Assembly: GCF_900323885.1 (NCBI RefSeq)
Contig: NZ_OOHJ01000018.1
Span: 3,955,001-4,019,000 of the forward strand
DNA length: 64,000 nt
Reading direction: 5' to 3'
Origin: [Actinomadura] parvosata subsp. kistnae
GTDB lineage: Bacteria; Actinomycetota; Actinomycetes; Streptosporangiales; Streptosporangiaceae
A model generated the notes under the pieces. That model was not told where the DNA came from. It searched no databases and saw only the letters and a program-made list of their open reading frames with translations. Shown here one piece after another: positions 36,956-44,820 of this stretch. A program made the position numbers and the translations under genes. Within the stretch, counting starts at the first letter, position 1, and the number at the start of each line of letters is the position of its first letter.

Positions 36956-37029
36956 GCGGGTAGCTGCATCACCGGAGCCACCTGCCCGTTGCGTCATGGA
37001 CATGGCCCCGGCACCCCGATGGTGGCACG

Positions 37030-37548
37030 ATGCTGCCCATGACCCTTCCCGACCACCATCTGACGCAGGGTGAGCGGCGCGTCCGGTCCTTCCACCCCCA
37101 CTGGAAGCGGCTCGTCGTGCCCTTCATCGCGCTGGTCCTCATCGCCGCGGCTACGGGCGCGGCGCTGTACTTCATCCCCGACTTCGCGTACGTGTCCTAC
37201 GCGCGGATCGCGGTCGTCGTCATCGGGCTCATCCTGCTCACGATCTGGTCGTTCGTGCCGTACCTGCAGTGGAAGAACACCGGCTACGTGCTCACCACGC
37301 ACCGCTTCACGATCAGCACCGGCGTGCTCAACAAGTCGACCGACGAGATCCCGATCACCAAGGTCAACACGGTCAGCTCCGACCAGACCCTCCCCGAGCG
37401 GCTGCTCGGCTGCGGCACGCTGACGGTCGAGTCGGCCGGCGACCGCGGGGAGATCGTGCTGAAGGACATCCCGAAGATCCAGGACGTCCGCACCGACCTG
37501 TTCAGGCTCGTCGAGGACGCCTCCGACGGCGAGGTCGACGGCCGTTGA
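37030..37548 (+). CDS. PH-domain (bPH2/DUF304-like) membrane protein
   Basis: A 172-residue protein with a short cytosolic N-terminus (HLTQGERRVRSFHPHWKRLVVP), two membrane helices (about 30-48 and 60-80) and a bacterial PH-like domain (NTGYVLTTHRFTISTGVLNKSTDEIPITKVNTV). The family is widespread and poorly understood. The start could also be the ATG at 37039; neither has a good ribosome site. It is followed 14 bp later by the cyclase gene. Confidence 0.8.
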   Translation: MLPMTLPDHHLTQGERRVRSFHPHWKRLVVPFIALVLIAAATGAALYFIPDFAYVSYARIAVVVIGLILLTIWSFVPYLQWKNTGYVLTTHRFTISTGVLNKSTDEIPITKVNTVSSDQTLPERLLGCGTLTVESAGDRGEIVLKDIPKIQDVRTDLFRLVEDASDGEVDGR

Positions 37549-37562
37549 AGTAGCCTCCTCGG

Positions 37563-38534
37563 ATGAGCGAAGCCCGTCCCGGCCGCCCGAGCGCCGAGGA
37601 GATCGAGCGACTGCTGGTCGGCCTGCCGCCCCGGTACACGCGGGCGGAGGTCGCCGCCAAGAGCGGGGTGCGGCAGGAGCTGGCCGAGCGCATCTGGCGG
37701 GCGCTCGGCTTCGCGCAGCGGGCCGACGACGCCGTGGCGTTCACCGAGGCCGACGTCGACGCGTTGCGCCGGGTCCGCAGCATGCTCGACGGCGGCCTGC
37801 TCGACGAGCAGACCGTGATCAGGATGGCCCGCGCGCTCGGCCAGACCACGGCCAGGCTGGCGCAGTGGCAGGCCGAGATCATGATCGGCACGATGCTGCC
37901 GCCGGAGCCGTCCGACGACGACCTGGCGACGGTGCTCGACACGGCGCAGGGGCTGCTGCCCGACTTCGAGCACGTGCTCATCCACGTGTGGCGGGCCCAG
38001 CTCGCCGCCGCCGGCACCCGGCTGCTGGCCATCGCCGACGTCAACGACGAGCCGGTGCCGACCAGGGTGGCGATGGCGGTGGGGTTCGCGGACCTGGTGT
38101 CGTTCACCAGGCGCAGCCGCGAGCTGGGCGAGAAGGAGCTGGCCGAGCTGGTGGAGGGGTTCGAGGCGCGGGCCTCCGACGTGGTGGCCGGGCACGGCGC
38201 CCGGCTGGTCAAGACGCTCGGCGACGAGGTGCTGTTCACCGCGCAGGAGCCGGGGCAGGCCGCGGCCATCGCCCTCGACCTCGTGGAGACCGAGGAGCTG
38301 CGCATCGGCATGGCGTACGGGCCGGTGGTGCCGATGATGGGCGACGTGTTCGGCACGACGGTCAACCTCGCCGCCCGGCTCACCGCCATCGCCAGGCCCG
38401 GCACGATCCTCGTCGACGAGGCGCTGGCGGCGGGGCTCGACGGCGGGCCGTACGAGCCGCACCGGATCAGGCGGCGCCCGGCGAGAGGGCTCGGCGTGGT
38501 CCAGCCGTATGTCTTGCGGAGATCATCCTCCTGA
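37563..38534 (+). CDS. Class III adenylate/guanylate cyclase, Rv1264-like
   Basis: A 323-residue soluble cyclase. Residues about 1-150 form a helical autoinhibitory domain as in the pH-sensing Mycobacterium Rv1264 type. The catalytic domain (about 165-310) has both metal Asps (VGFADLVSFTRR and KTLGDEVLF) and the transition-state Asn/Arg in GTTVNLAARLT. Cytosolic; it makes cAMP from ATP in relatives. TAGCCT ends 6 bases before the ATG, so translation may be leaderless. The small gap after the PH-domain gene suggests linked expression. Confidence 0.88.
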   Translation: MSEARPGRPSAEEIERLLVGLPPRYTRAEVAAKSGVRQELAERIWRALGFAQRADDAVAFTEADVDALRRVRSMLDGGLLDEQTVIRMARALGQTTARLAQWQAEIMIGTMLPPEPSDDDLATVLDTAQGLLPDFEHVLIHVWRAQLAAAGTRLLAIADVNDEPVPTRVAMAVGFADLVSFTRRSRELGEKELAELVEGFEARASDVVAGHGARLVKTLGDEVLFTAQEPGQAAAIALDLVETEELRIGMAYGPVVPMMGDVFGTTVNLAARLTAIARPGTILVDEALAAGLDGGPYEPHRIRRRPARGLGVVQPYVLRRSSS

Positions 38535-38540
38535 CACAAG

Positions 38541-39635
38541 ATGACTGGCATGCCGTACGAAGTGCAGGGCGTGGTAGCCCAGGGCAAGGGTCAGGAAGTT
38601 TCCCTCGAGACGGTGCTCGTGCCGGATCCGGGTCCGGGCGAGGCGGTGGTGAACGTGCAGGCCTGCGGCGTGTGCCACACCGACCTGCACTACCGGGAGG
38701 GCGGGATCAGCGACGACTACCCGTTCCTGCTGGGGCACGAGGCGGCGGGCACCGTCGAGGCGGTCGGCGAGGGCGTCACGGGCCTGGAGCCGGGTGACTT
38801 CGTGATCCTCAACTGGCGGGCAGTGTGCGGCCAGTGCCGCGCCTGCCTGCGCGGCCGCCCGTGGTACTGCTTCGCCACGCACAACGCCCAGCAGAAGATG
38901 ACGCTCAAGGACGGCACGGAGCTGTCGCCCGCGCTCGGCATCGGCGCGTTCCTGGAGAAGACGCTGGTCGCGGCCGGCCAGTGCACGAAGGTGTCGGCCG
39001 AGGCTCCGGCGCAGGTGGCGGGCCTGCTCGGGTGCGGCGTGATGGCGGGCATCGGCGCGGCCGTCAACACCGGCCAGGTGACGCGCGGCGACAGCGTGGC
39101 GGTGATCGGCTGCGGCGGCGTGGGCGACGCGGCCATCCTGGGCTCGTCGCTGGCCGGCGCTGCGAAGATCATCGCGGTGGACGTGGACGACCGGAAGCTG
39201 GAGTGGGCGCGCGGCTTCGGCGCCACCCACACGGTCAACTCCCGCTCGGCGGACCCGGTGGAGGCGATCCGCGACCTGACGGGGGGCAACGGCGCCGACG
39301 TCGTCATCGAGGCGGTGGGCCGGCCCGAGACGTACGAGCAGGCGTTCTACGCCCGCGACCTGGCCGGCACGGTCGTGCTGGTCGGCGTGCCCACCCCTGA
39401 GATGCGCATCGACCTGCCGCTGCTCGACGTGTTCGGCCGCGGCGGCGCGCTCAAGTCGAGCTGGTACGGCGACTGCCTGCCCTCGCGCGACTTCCCCATG
39501 CTGATCGACCTGTTCCTGCAGAACCGCCTGCCGCTCGACAAGTTCGTCTCGGAGACGATCGGGCTCGACCAGGTCGAGGAGGCGTTCGGGAAGATGCACC
39601 GCGGCGAGGTGCTGCGTTCGGTGGTGGTCCTCTAA
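38541..39635 (+). CDS. mscR: S-(hydroxymethyl)mycothiol dehydrogenase
   Basis: NAD-dependent, zinc-containing class III alcohol dehydrogenase that oxidises the formaldehyde-mycothiol adduct and reduces S-nitrosomycothiol. It has 364 residues. Catalytic zinc: CGVCHTD and GHEAAG; structural zinc Cys: CGQCRACLRGRPWYC; Rossmann GCGGVGDAA. The sequence LNWRAVCGQCRACLRG is characteristic of the actinobacterial enzyme. It sits 6 bp after the cyclase and is followed at once by an MBL hydrolase, the conserved partner of mscR. Confidence 0.93.
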   Translation: MTGMPYEVQGVVAQGKGQEVSLETVLVPDPGPGEAVVNVQACGVCHTDLHYREGGISDDYPFLLGHEAAGTVEAVGEGVTGLEPGDFVILNWRAVCGQCRACLRGRPWYCFATHNAQQKMTLKDGTELSPALGIGAFLEKTLVAAGQCTKVSAEAPAQVAGLLGCGVMAGIGAAVNTGQVTRGDSVAVIGCGGVGDAAILGSSLAGAAKIIAVDVDDRKLEWARGFGATHTVNSRSADPVEAIRDLTGGNGADVVIEAVGRPETYEQAFYARDLAGTVVLVGVPTPEMRIDLPLLDVFGRGGALKSSWYGDCLPSRDFPMLIDLFLQNRLPLDKFVSETIGLDQVEEAFGKMHRGEVLRSVVVL

Positions 39636-40256
39636 ATGATCGACCGGGTCATCACGTCGGGCACCTTCTCCCTCGACGGCGGCACGTGGGACGTCGACAA
39701 CAACATCTGGCTGGTGGGCGACGCGCGCGAGGTCGTGGTCATCGACGCCGCCCACGACGCCGCGGCGATCGCCGAGCGGGTCGGCGGGCGCACGGTCAGG
39801 GCCATCCTGTGCACGCACGCGCACAACGACCACATCAACGCCGCCCGCGACCTGGCCGCGCTGACCGGCGCGCCGATCCGGCTGCACCCGGCGGACCAGG
39901 TGCTGTGGGAGCAGGTGTACGGGCCGGAGGTGGCGTACGAGCCGCTGGCCGACGGGGAGAAGCTGGCGGCCGGGGGCGTCACCCTGGAGATCCGGCACAC
40001 GCCGGGGCACGCGCCGGGCGCGGTCTGCGTGTACGCGCCGGAGCTGGGGGCCGTGTTCAGCGGTGACACCCTGTTCAAGGGCGGGCCGGGGGCGACGGGC
40101 CGCTCGTTCAGCTCGTTTGAGACGATCATCGAGTCGATCAGGGAGCGGCTGCTGACGCTCCCGCCGGAGACGGTCGTGCACACCGGGCACGGCGACTCGA
40201 CCGCGATCGGCGCCGAGGCGCCGCACCTGGAGGAGTGGATCGCGCGAGGTCACTGA
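39636..40256 (+). CDS. MBL-fold hydrolase, partner of MscR
   Basis: A 206-residue metallo-beta-lactamase-fold enzyme. Metal ligands: CTHAHNDHINA (HxHxDH), HTPGHAPG, FSGDTLFKGGPG and HTGHGD, as in glyoxalase II-like hydrolases. The ATG follows the mscR stop directly. In actinobacteria this gene travels with mscR and may hydrolyse S-formylmycothiol (proposed in the literature, not provable here). Confidence 0.88.
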   Translation: MIDRVITSGTFSLDGGTWDVDNNIWLVGDAREVVVIDAAHDAAAIAERVGGRTVRAILCTHAHNDHINAARDLAALTGAPIRLHPADQVLWEQVYGPEVAYEPLADGEKLAAGGVTLEIRHTPGHAPGAVCVYAPELGAVFSGDTLFKGGPGATGRSFSSFETIIESIRERLLTLPPETVVHTGHGDSTAIGAEAPHLEEWIARGH

Positions 40257-40293
40257 CCGCGAAGGGGGGGTAGGCGAGTGTGACCCACCCAAC

Positions 40294-40341
40294 GTAGGCA
40301 AGCCTAACCAAAGTGGGTTACCTTAGGTGTGCCTAACCTTA
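40294..40341 (+). promoter_or_regulatory. Two iron boxes (IdeR/DmdR type) before bfd
   Basis: TTAGGTGTGCCTAACCTTA (40323-40341) matches the IdeR consensus TTAGGTTAGGCTAACCTAA at 15 of 19 positions. A second copy at 40294-40312 (core TAGGCAAGCCTAACC) matches 14 of 19. TAACCT within the downstream box could double as a -10. They lie 36-83 bp upstream of the bfd ATG, so iron-dependent control of the ferritin unit is likely. Confidence 0.75.
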
Positions 40342-40376
40342 TAGCGCCCACCCCTTCGCGAAAGGCTTGTCCCCGG

Positions 40377-40553
40377 ATGTACGTCTGCATTTGTCGTGCT
40401 GTGACCGAAAATGAGGTCCACGACTGCATTGCCGCCGGGGCGAAGAGCGCGAAGCAGATCCGCGACACCACTGGTGCTGGTGGGGACTGTGCCCGTTGTG
40501 TACGGAAGATCTGTGCGATCCTGAAACGGTCTGAAGAACTGACGACCGCATAG
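40377..40553 (+). CDS. bfd: Bacterioferritin-associated ferredoxin
   Basis: A 58-residue [2Fe-2S] protein that passes electrons to bacterioferritin to release iron. Cluster Cys at 4, 6, 38 and 41 (MYVCICRAV and GGDCARCVRKICAIL). I chose ATG 40377, which gives the standard N-terminus; the in-frame ATG at 40329 lies inside the iron box. It is 24 bp upstream of bfr. Confidence 0.92.
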   Translation: MYVCICRAVTENEVHDCIAAGAKSAKQIRDTTGAGGDCARCVRKICAILKRSEELTTA

Positions 40554-40577
40554 CCGGATAGCGATGAGGGGCCCGTC

Positions 40578-41063
40578 ATGCAGGGCGACAAGCAGATCAT
40601 CGAATTGCTCAACGAACAACTGACCGCCGAGCTCACCGCGATCAACCAGTACTTCCTGCACGCCAAGATGCAGGAGAACTGGGGGTACACCAAGCTCGCC
40701 GAGCACACCCGTTACGAGTCGATCGAGGAGATGCGCCACGCCGAGCGCCTCACCGATCGCATCCTCTTCCTTGAGGGCCTGCCCAACTACCAGCGGCTCG
40801 GCACCCTGCACATCGGCCAGACCGTCGAAGAGCAGCTCAAGGCCGACCTCGAAGTGGAGCTGTCGGTGGTGGAGCGGCTGCGGCCGGCCATCCAGCTGAT
40901 GCGCGAGAAGGGCGACATCACCTCGGCCAACATCTTCGAGGACATCTTGAAGGACGAGGAAGAGCACATCGACTACCTGGAGACGGAGCTGGGGCTGATC
41001 AACAGCCTCGGGATCCAGCTCTACCTGGCGCGCTACGCCGAGCCCACGTCCCACGACGACTAG
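40578..41063 (+). CDS. bfr: Bacterioferritin
   Basis: A haem-containing iron-storage protein forming 24-subunit cages. It has 161 residues. Ferroxidase ligands Glu18, Glu51, His54, with further Glu/His in DVEVELSVV-like and EEEHIDYLE helices, and haem Met52 in IEEMRHAERL, all at canonical positions. It follows bfd, so storage and release are co-expressed under the iron boxes. Confidence 0.97.
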   Translation: MQGDKQIIELLNEQLTAELTAINQYFLHAKMQENWGYTKLAEHTRYESIEEMRHAERLTDRILFLEGLPNYQRLGTLHIGQTVEEQLKADLEVELSVVERLRPAIQLMREKGDITSANIFEDILKDEEEHIDYLETELGLINSLGIQLYLARYAEPTSHDD

Positions 41064-41085
41064 CCGTCACGGGCCGAGGCTGTCG

Positions 41086-41769
41086 TCACGGGTCAAGGCG
41101 CAGGCTGAGCTGCTCGCCGTACTCGCGGAAGCCCAGGGCCCTGGCGACCCGGCGCGACGGCGCGACCCGCGCCCGCCACTGCGGCAGCAACCCGCTCGCC
41201 AGCGCGTCCGCGACGGCCGCCGAGGCCACCGCGCGGGCCAGCCCGTGGCCCCGGCGGCCGGGAGCGGTCAGCACGCTCAGATGCGCCGCCGTTCCGACCC
41301 ACGTCCGGTACCCGGCCGCCGCGACCACCTCGGGGCCGTCGCGGACCACGTACATCTCCGACTCCACCTCGTCGAGCCCGCACTCCGCCGCCTCGTCCGC
41401 GGGCACCGAGCCCAGCAGCGCCAGGACGTCCGCGTGGTCCGGCGGCACGGCGCGCACGTCCTCGCCGTGGGCGGGCAGGAAGTCGGCCGCGTCGAGGTAG
41501 GCCAGCGCCGCCGGGCCCAGCACCTCCTCGGCCGGCAGCCGGGCCGGGTCGGCGCCCGCCGCGAGCCGGCCGCGCAGCGCCTCCGCCAGGGCGGGGCTCG
41601 GCGCGGTGCACAGGACGCCCCCGTCCAGGACGACGACGCCCGCCCATCCCGGCGGGCACAAGCGCGAGTCGGGGGAGAGCACGACGCGCACCTCCCCGGG
41701 GCGGGGGAACGGCACGGGGGTCCGGGTCAGACCCGCCCACATCTCACGAGCCCGGTCGAGAGCGTTCAC
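41086..41769 (-). CDS. GNAT-family N-acetyltransferase
   Basis: A protein of about 227 residues. The N-terminal part is degenerate; the C-terminal GNAT core has MYVVRDGPEVVAAAGYRTW, HLSVLTAPGRRGHGLARAVASAAV (the acetyl-CoA P-loop) and VARALGFREYGEQLSLRLDP. I favour GTG 41769, since residues encoded upstream to a GTG at 41862 look unstructured. Substrate unknown. It converges with bfr. Confidence 0.75.
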   Translation of the reverse strand: MNALDRAREMWAGLTRTPVPFPRPGEVRVVLSPDSRLCPPGWAGVVVLDGGVLCTAPSPALAEALRGRLAAGADPARLPAEEVLGPAALAYLDAADFLPAHGEDVRAVPPDHADVLALLGSVPADEAAECGLDEVESEMYVVRDGPEVVAAAGYRTWVGTAAHLSVLTAPGRRGHGLARAVASAAVADALASGLLPQWRARVAPSRRVARALGFREYGEQLSLRLDP

Positions 41770-41891
41770 GCGCCCGATGATCTCAGCCGCCGGTTGGGAC
41801 GCGGTAGGGCGGGCATGATCGTCCGATGAATTCCGCGCCGAAAACGGCGGTGCTTTAATCACGACCTACCGTATTTTAGCTGTGTTTGCCC

Positions 41892-41965
41892 AGGTCAATG
41901 GATAGGTCAACGACGAGTCAAACCGCGCGCTGTGCCCGGGAAACGATCGCCTAAGGTCCTACGAT
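41892..41965 (+). promoter_or_regulatory. Direct repeats and -10 of the two-component operon
   Basis: GTCAA occurs three times in the same orientation (41894, 41906, 41917), about one helical turn apart, the first two within AGGTCAA. This is the layout of an OmpR-family regulator binding site, so autoregulation is likely. TACGAT (41960-41965) ends 6 bases before the ATG at 41972 with no ribosome site. Confidence 0.5.
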
Positions 41966-41971
41966 CGCTTC

Positions 41972-42640
41972 ATGACCTGCGTACTTCTCGCCGAGGATGA
42001 CACCTCGATCTCCGAGCCACTCGCGCGTGCGCTGCGCCGCGAGGGCTATCAGGTCGAGGTGAGTCCCGATGGCCCGCAGGCCCTGGAAAGGGCCTTGTCG
42101 GGCGGAATCGACCTGATCGTTCTTGACCTCGGCCTGCCGGAAATGGACGGCCTGGAGGTCGCCCGCCGGATCCGGGCCGAGGGCCACGGCACCCCGGTGC
42201 TGATCCTGACCGCCCGCGTCGACGAGGTCGACACCGTCGTCGGCCTCGACGCCGGCGCCGACGACTACGTGACCAAACCGTTCCGGCTGGCGGAGCTGCT
42301 GGCCAGGGTGCGGGCGCTGCTGCGCCGCGGCACCTCCGAGACCCCGGTCGTCCAGGGCGTGCGCATCGACGCCGACTCGCGGCGCGCCTGGATGGGGGAG
42401 AAGGAGCTGCATCTGACCACCAAAGAGTTCGACCTGCTGCGCGTCCTCGTACGAGACGCCGGCAAGGTCGTCACCCGAGAGCAGATCATGCGCGAGGTCT
42501 GGGACACCAACTGGTGGGGCTCCACCAAGACGCTCGACATGCACATCTCCTGGCTGCGCCGCAAGCTCGGTGACGACGCGGCCAAGCCGCGCTACATCAC
42601 GACCGTCCGGGGAGTCGGCTTCCGGTTCGAGCGCGAGTAG
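41972..42640 (+). CDS. OmpR-family response regulator
   Basis: A 222-residue regulator. The receiver domain (1-115) has acidic Asp9/Asp10, phospho-acceptor Asp52 in LIVLDLGLPEMDG, and Lys in DDYVTKPFRL. The C-terminal winged helix (about 130-222) includes KELHLTTKEFDLLRVLV and the recognition helix STKTLDMHISWLRRKLG. It is followed 3 bp later by its histidine kinase. The stimulus cannot be read from sequence. Confidence 0.93.
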   Translation: MTCVLLAEDDTSISEPLARALRREGYQVEVSPDGPQALERALSGGIDLIVLDLGLPEMDGLEVARRIRAEGHGTPVLILTARVDEVDTVVGLDAGADDYVTKPFRLAELLARVRALLRRGTSETPVVQGVRIDADSRRAWMGEKELHLTTKEFDLLRVLVRDAGKVVTREQIMREVWDTNWWGSTKTLDMHISWLRRKLGDDAAKPRYITTVRGVGFRFERE

Positions 42641-42643
42641 GAG

Positions 42644-43921
42644 ATGCGCCGCCGACTGCTCTCCTCCACCCTGGTCGTCGCGGTCATCGCGGTCCTGCTG
42701 CTGGGGGTCCCCCTGGGCGTCGTCGTCAGCCGTCTGATCGTCGATGAGGCGGCTCAGGAGCTCGGGGCGGAAGCCAAGCGTCTCGTGGGAGAGGTGGAGT
42801 ACGCCCGCGTCCAGGAGACGCCGCTCGACCCCCAGCAACTGGAGCAGAAGTACCCGGGCAGGTTCATCCAGATCTGGGAACGCGGAACCCCCCTGAGGGT
42901 GACCGTCGTCGGCGACCCCCCGCCGTCCGGTCACCTGATGACCGAGGACGCGCAGACCAACACCGGCGTGTACGTGCGGATCAGCCGCGACCGCGACCAG
43001 GTCGAGCAGGACGTACGGGCCCGCCTGCTGCTCATCGTGGCCCTGGCCGGCGCCGCCCTGGCGGTGGCCGTGAGCCTGGCCGTCGTGCAGTCCCGCCGCC
43101 TGACGCTACCCCTGCGGGACCTGGCCAAGATCGCCGAACGGCTGGGCTCGGGCGACGCCCGTCCGAGCAAGCACCGCTACGGCATCCCCGAGCTCGACCG
43201 CGTGGCCCAAGTGCTCGACCGCAGCGCCACCCGCATCTCCGACCTGCTCACCCGCGAGCGCGAGTTCGCCACCGACGCCTCCCACCAGCTCCGCACCCCC
43301 TTGACCGGCCTCACCATGCGCCTGGAGGAGATCGTGGCCTCCGCGGACGAACCCGAGGTCGTGCGGGAGGAGGGCGAGGCGGCGATCGTGCAGGCCGAGC
43401 GGCTCACCGCCGTGATCGACGAGCTGCTCGCCGCCGCCCGCCGCCAGCGGCACGCGCAGGCCGAGCCGGTCGCGATCGACGAGGTGCTCGTGCAGCAGGT
43501 CACCGAGTGGGAGCCGGTCTTCCGCGACGCGGGCCGCACCCTGCGGCTCGAAGGCTCGCGCGGGCTGAAGGCCATGGCCACCACCGGAGGGTTCGGCCAG
43601 GTCATCGCCTCGCTGCTGGAGAACTCCCTGCGGCACGGCGGCGGCGCCGTCACCGTCACCACCTCCTACGGCGACAACTACGTCGTCGTCGAGGTCGCCG
43701 ACGAGGGCCCCGGCATCGCCGACGAGATCGCCCCCAAGATCTTCGACAGGAACGTCAGCGGCGGCGGAGGCACCGGCCTCGGGCTGACGCTGGCCCGCGC
43801 GCTGGCCGCGGCCGACGGCGGCCGGCTGGAGCTCGTGCGGCGGCGGCCCGCCACGTTCGCCATCTTCCTGCGGCCCGCGGAGGACGATGGGCGCAACCGC
43901 GTGGTCAGCGGTCCTGCTTGA
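42644..43921 (+). CDS. Sensor histidine kinase
   Basis: A 425-residue membrane kinase: helix at about 5-28, a short extracellular sensor (about 30-120), a second helix (about 126-148), a HAMP-like linker, a HisKA domain with phospho-His at about 214 (ATDASHQLRTPLTGL), and an ATPase with N-box LLENSLRHGGG and G-boxes DEGPGIADE and GTGLGLTLARAL. It partners the preceding regulator. Its 3' end overlaps the converging GtrA gene by 17 bp. Confidence 0.92.
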   Translation: MRRRLLSSTLVVAVIAVLLLGVPLGVVVSRLIVDEAAQELGAEAKRLVGEVEYARVQETPLDPQQLEQKYPGRFIQIWERGTPLRVTVVGDPPPSGHLMTEDAQTNTGVYVRISRDRDQVEQDVRARLLLIVALAGAALAVAVSLAVVQSRRLTLPLRDLAKIAERLGSGDARPSKHRYGIPELDRVAQVLDRSATRISDLLTREREFATDASHQLRTPLTGLTMRLEEIVASADEPEVVREEGEAAIVQAERLTAVIDELLAAARRQRHAQAEPVAIDEVLVQQVTEWEPVFRDAGRTLRLEGSRGLKAMATTGGFGQVIASLLENSLRHGGGAVTVTTSYGDNYVVVEVADEGPGIADEIAPKIFDRNVSGGGGTGLGLTLARALAAADGGRLELVRRRPATFAIFLRPAEDDGRNRVVSGPA

Positions 43922-44387
43922 CGCCGCCCTCGGGCAGCTCGACCGGAATGGGGTCGGTGGCCTCCAGGAACACCCACTTCTTGTACGACCAGTAACGGAA
44001 CAACGTGCCGAGCCCCACGCCCACGATGTTGGCGATGTTGAAGCTGAGCGCGTCGTGCAGGCCGAGCGTGTAGGTGGTGAAGCCGATCGTCAGCATGCCG
44101 AACAACAGGGCGATGCCGTTGAGCAGGAAGAACAGGAAGTATTCGCGGCGCAGGCCGCTCTGCTCGCGGTGCCGGAACGTCCAGTAGCGGTTGCCCGCGT
44201 ACGCGAACGTGGTGGAGATCGTCGTCGCGATGACCTTGGAGGTCAGCGGGCCCAGGCCGACGACGACGTTGAAGAGGTTGAGCAGGCTCGTGTCGAGGAG
44301 GAAGGCCAGGGCGCCGATGCTGCCGAACTTGGCCAGCTCGTGCACAAGAGAGGAGAACCGGTGGTAGAGGCGCCTGGTGAAGTTCAC
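43905..44387 (-). CDS. GtrA-family membrane protein
   Basis: A 160-residue protein with four membrane helices, starting VNFTRRLYHRFSSLVHELAKFGSIGALAFLLD, the GtrA family entry. GtrA-like proteins are thought to flip lipid-linked sugars for wall glycan decoration. I chose GTG 44387; the frame stays open to 44471, but those residues do not look like the family. It converges with the kinase gene. Confidence 0.82.
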   Translation of the reverse strand: MNFTRRLYHRFSSLVHELAKFGSIGALAFLLDTSLLNLFNVVVGLGPLTSKVIATTISTTFAYAGNRYWTFRHREQSGLRREYFLFFLLNGIALLFGMLTIGFTTYTLGLHDALSFNIANIVGVGLGTLFRYWSYKKWVFLEATDPIPVELPEGGVKQDR

Positions 44388-44820
44388 GTCTCTGCTCGGT
44401 CCCTTCCTCGTCGAGCTTGCGCACCCAGCGTACCGGGCACGATGGAGCACGGGTGTCGGCAGGATGAACAAAGGTCAGAAAATGGGCCTTGCGAAACATC
44501 CTCCGATAACCGACATACCCGCCCGGCGGGGATTACGCTGCTGAACAGTTCGAGGGCACGCGAACGCTGGACGGCCGTGCCCGCCGGACCCGCGCCGCCC
44601 GGCGGCACGGCCGGCGGGCAACCCGGAACGGCCGTCCAGCCCCGCCCGCCAGGCCATCCGGAACGGCCAGTCCAGCCCCCGTCCGCCAAGCGATCCGGAA
44701 CGGCCTGTCCAGCCCCCGTCCGCCAAGCGATCCGGAACGGCCTGTCCAGCCCCCCTGCCACGACAAACGGCAAGGGGGCCGTAGCAGGGAAGTCGTTGCG
44801 TCCCGGTAAGCTCACCTGGC
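44388..44820. other. 433-bp gap with repeats and the purK promoter
   Basis: No convincing gene. It holds a degenerate tandem repeat with CGGAACGG at 44624, 44659, 44696 and 44733 (unit mostly 37 bp; copies 3 and 4 are nearly identical) and a GC-rich stem near 44581-44620. TAAGCT (44807-44812) ends 8 bases before the purK GTG, fitting a leaderless promoter. Reading frames across the repeat are composition artefacts. Confidence 0.7.
44624..44757. repeat. 37-bp tandem repeat upstream of purK
   Basis: Four units counted from CGGAACGG: spacing 35, 37 and 37 bp. The unit includes CCTGTCCAGCCCCC and GTCCGCCAAGCGATC. It is too regular to be chance; the spacer-free head-to-tail layout excludes a CRISPR array. 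Confidence 0.85.

Noticed and set aside
44624..44757. CRISPR array
   Set aside because: Units abut with no unique spacers, are not palindromic, and no cas genes are present; the same holds for the 22-bp array at 19958.
44384..44815. Repeat-rich open frames (GGWTGRSG-type protein) upstream of purK
   Set aside because: They exist in several frames over the 37-bp repeat and lack ribosome sites; the composition is set by the DNA repeat.
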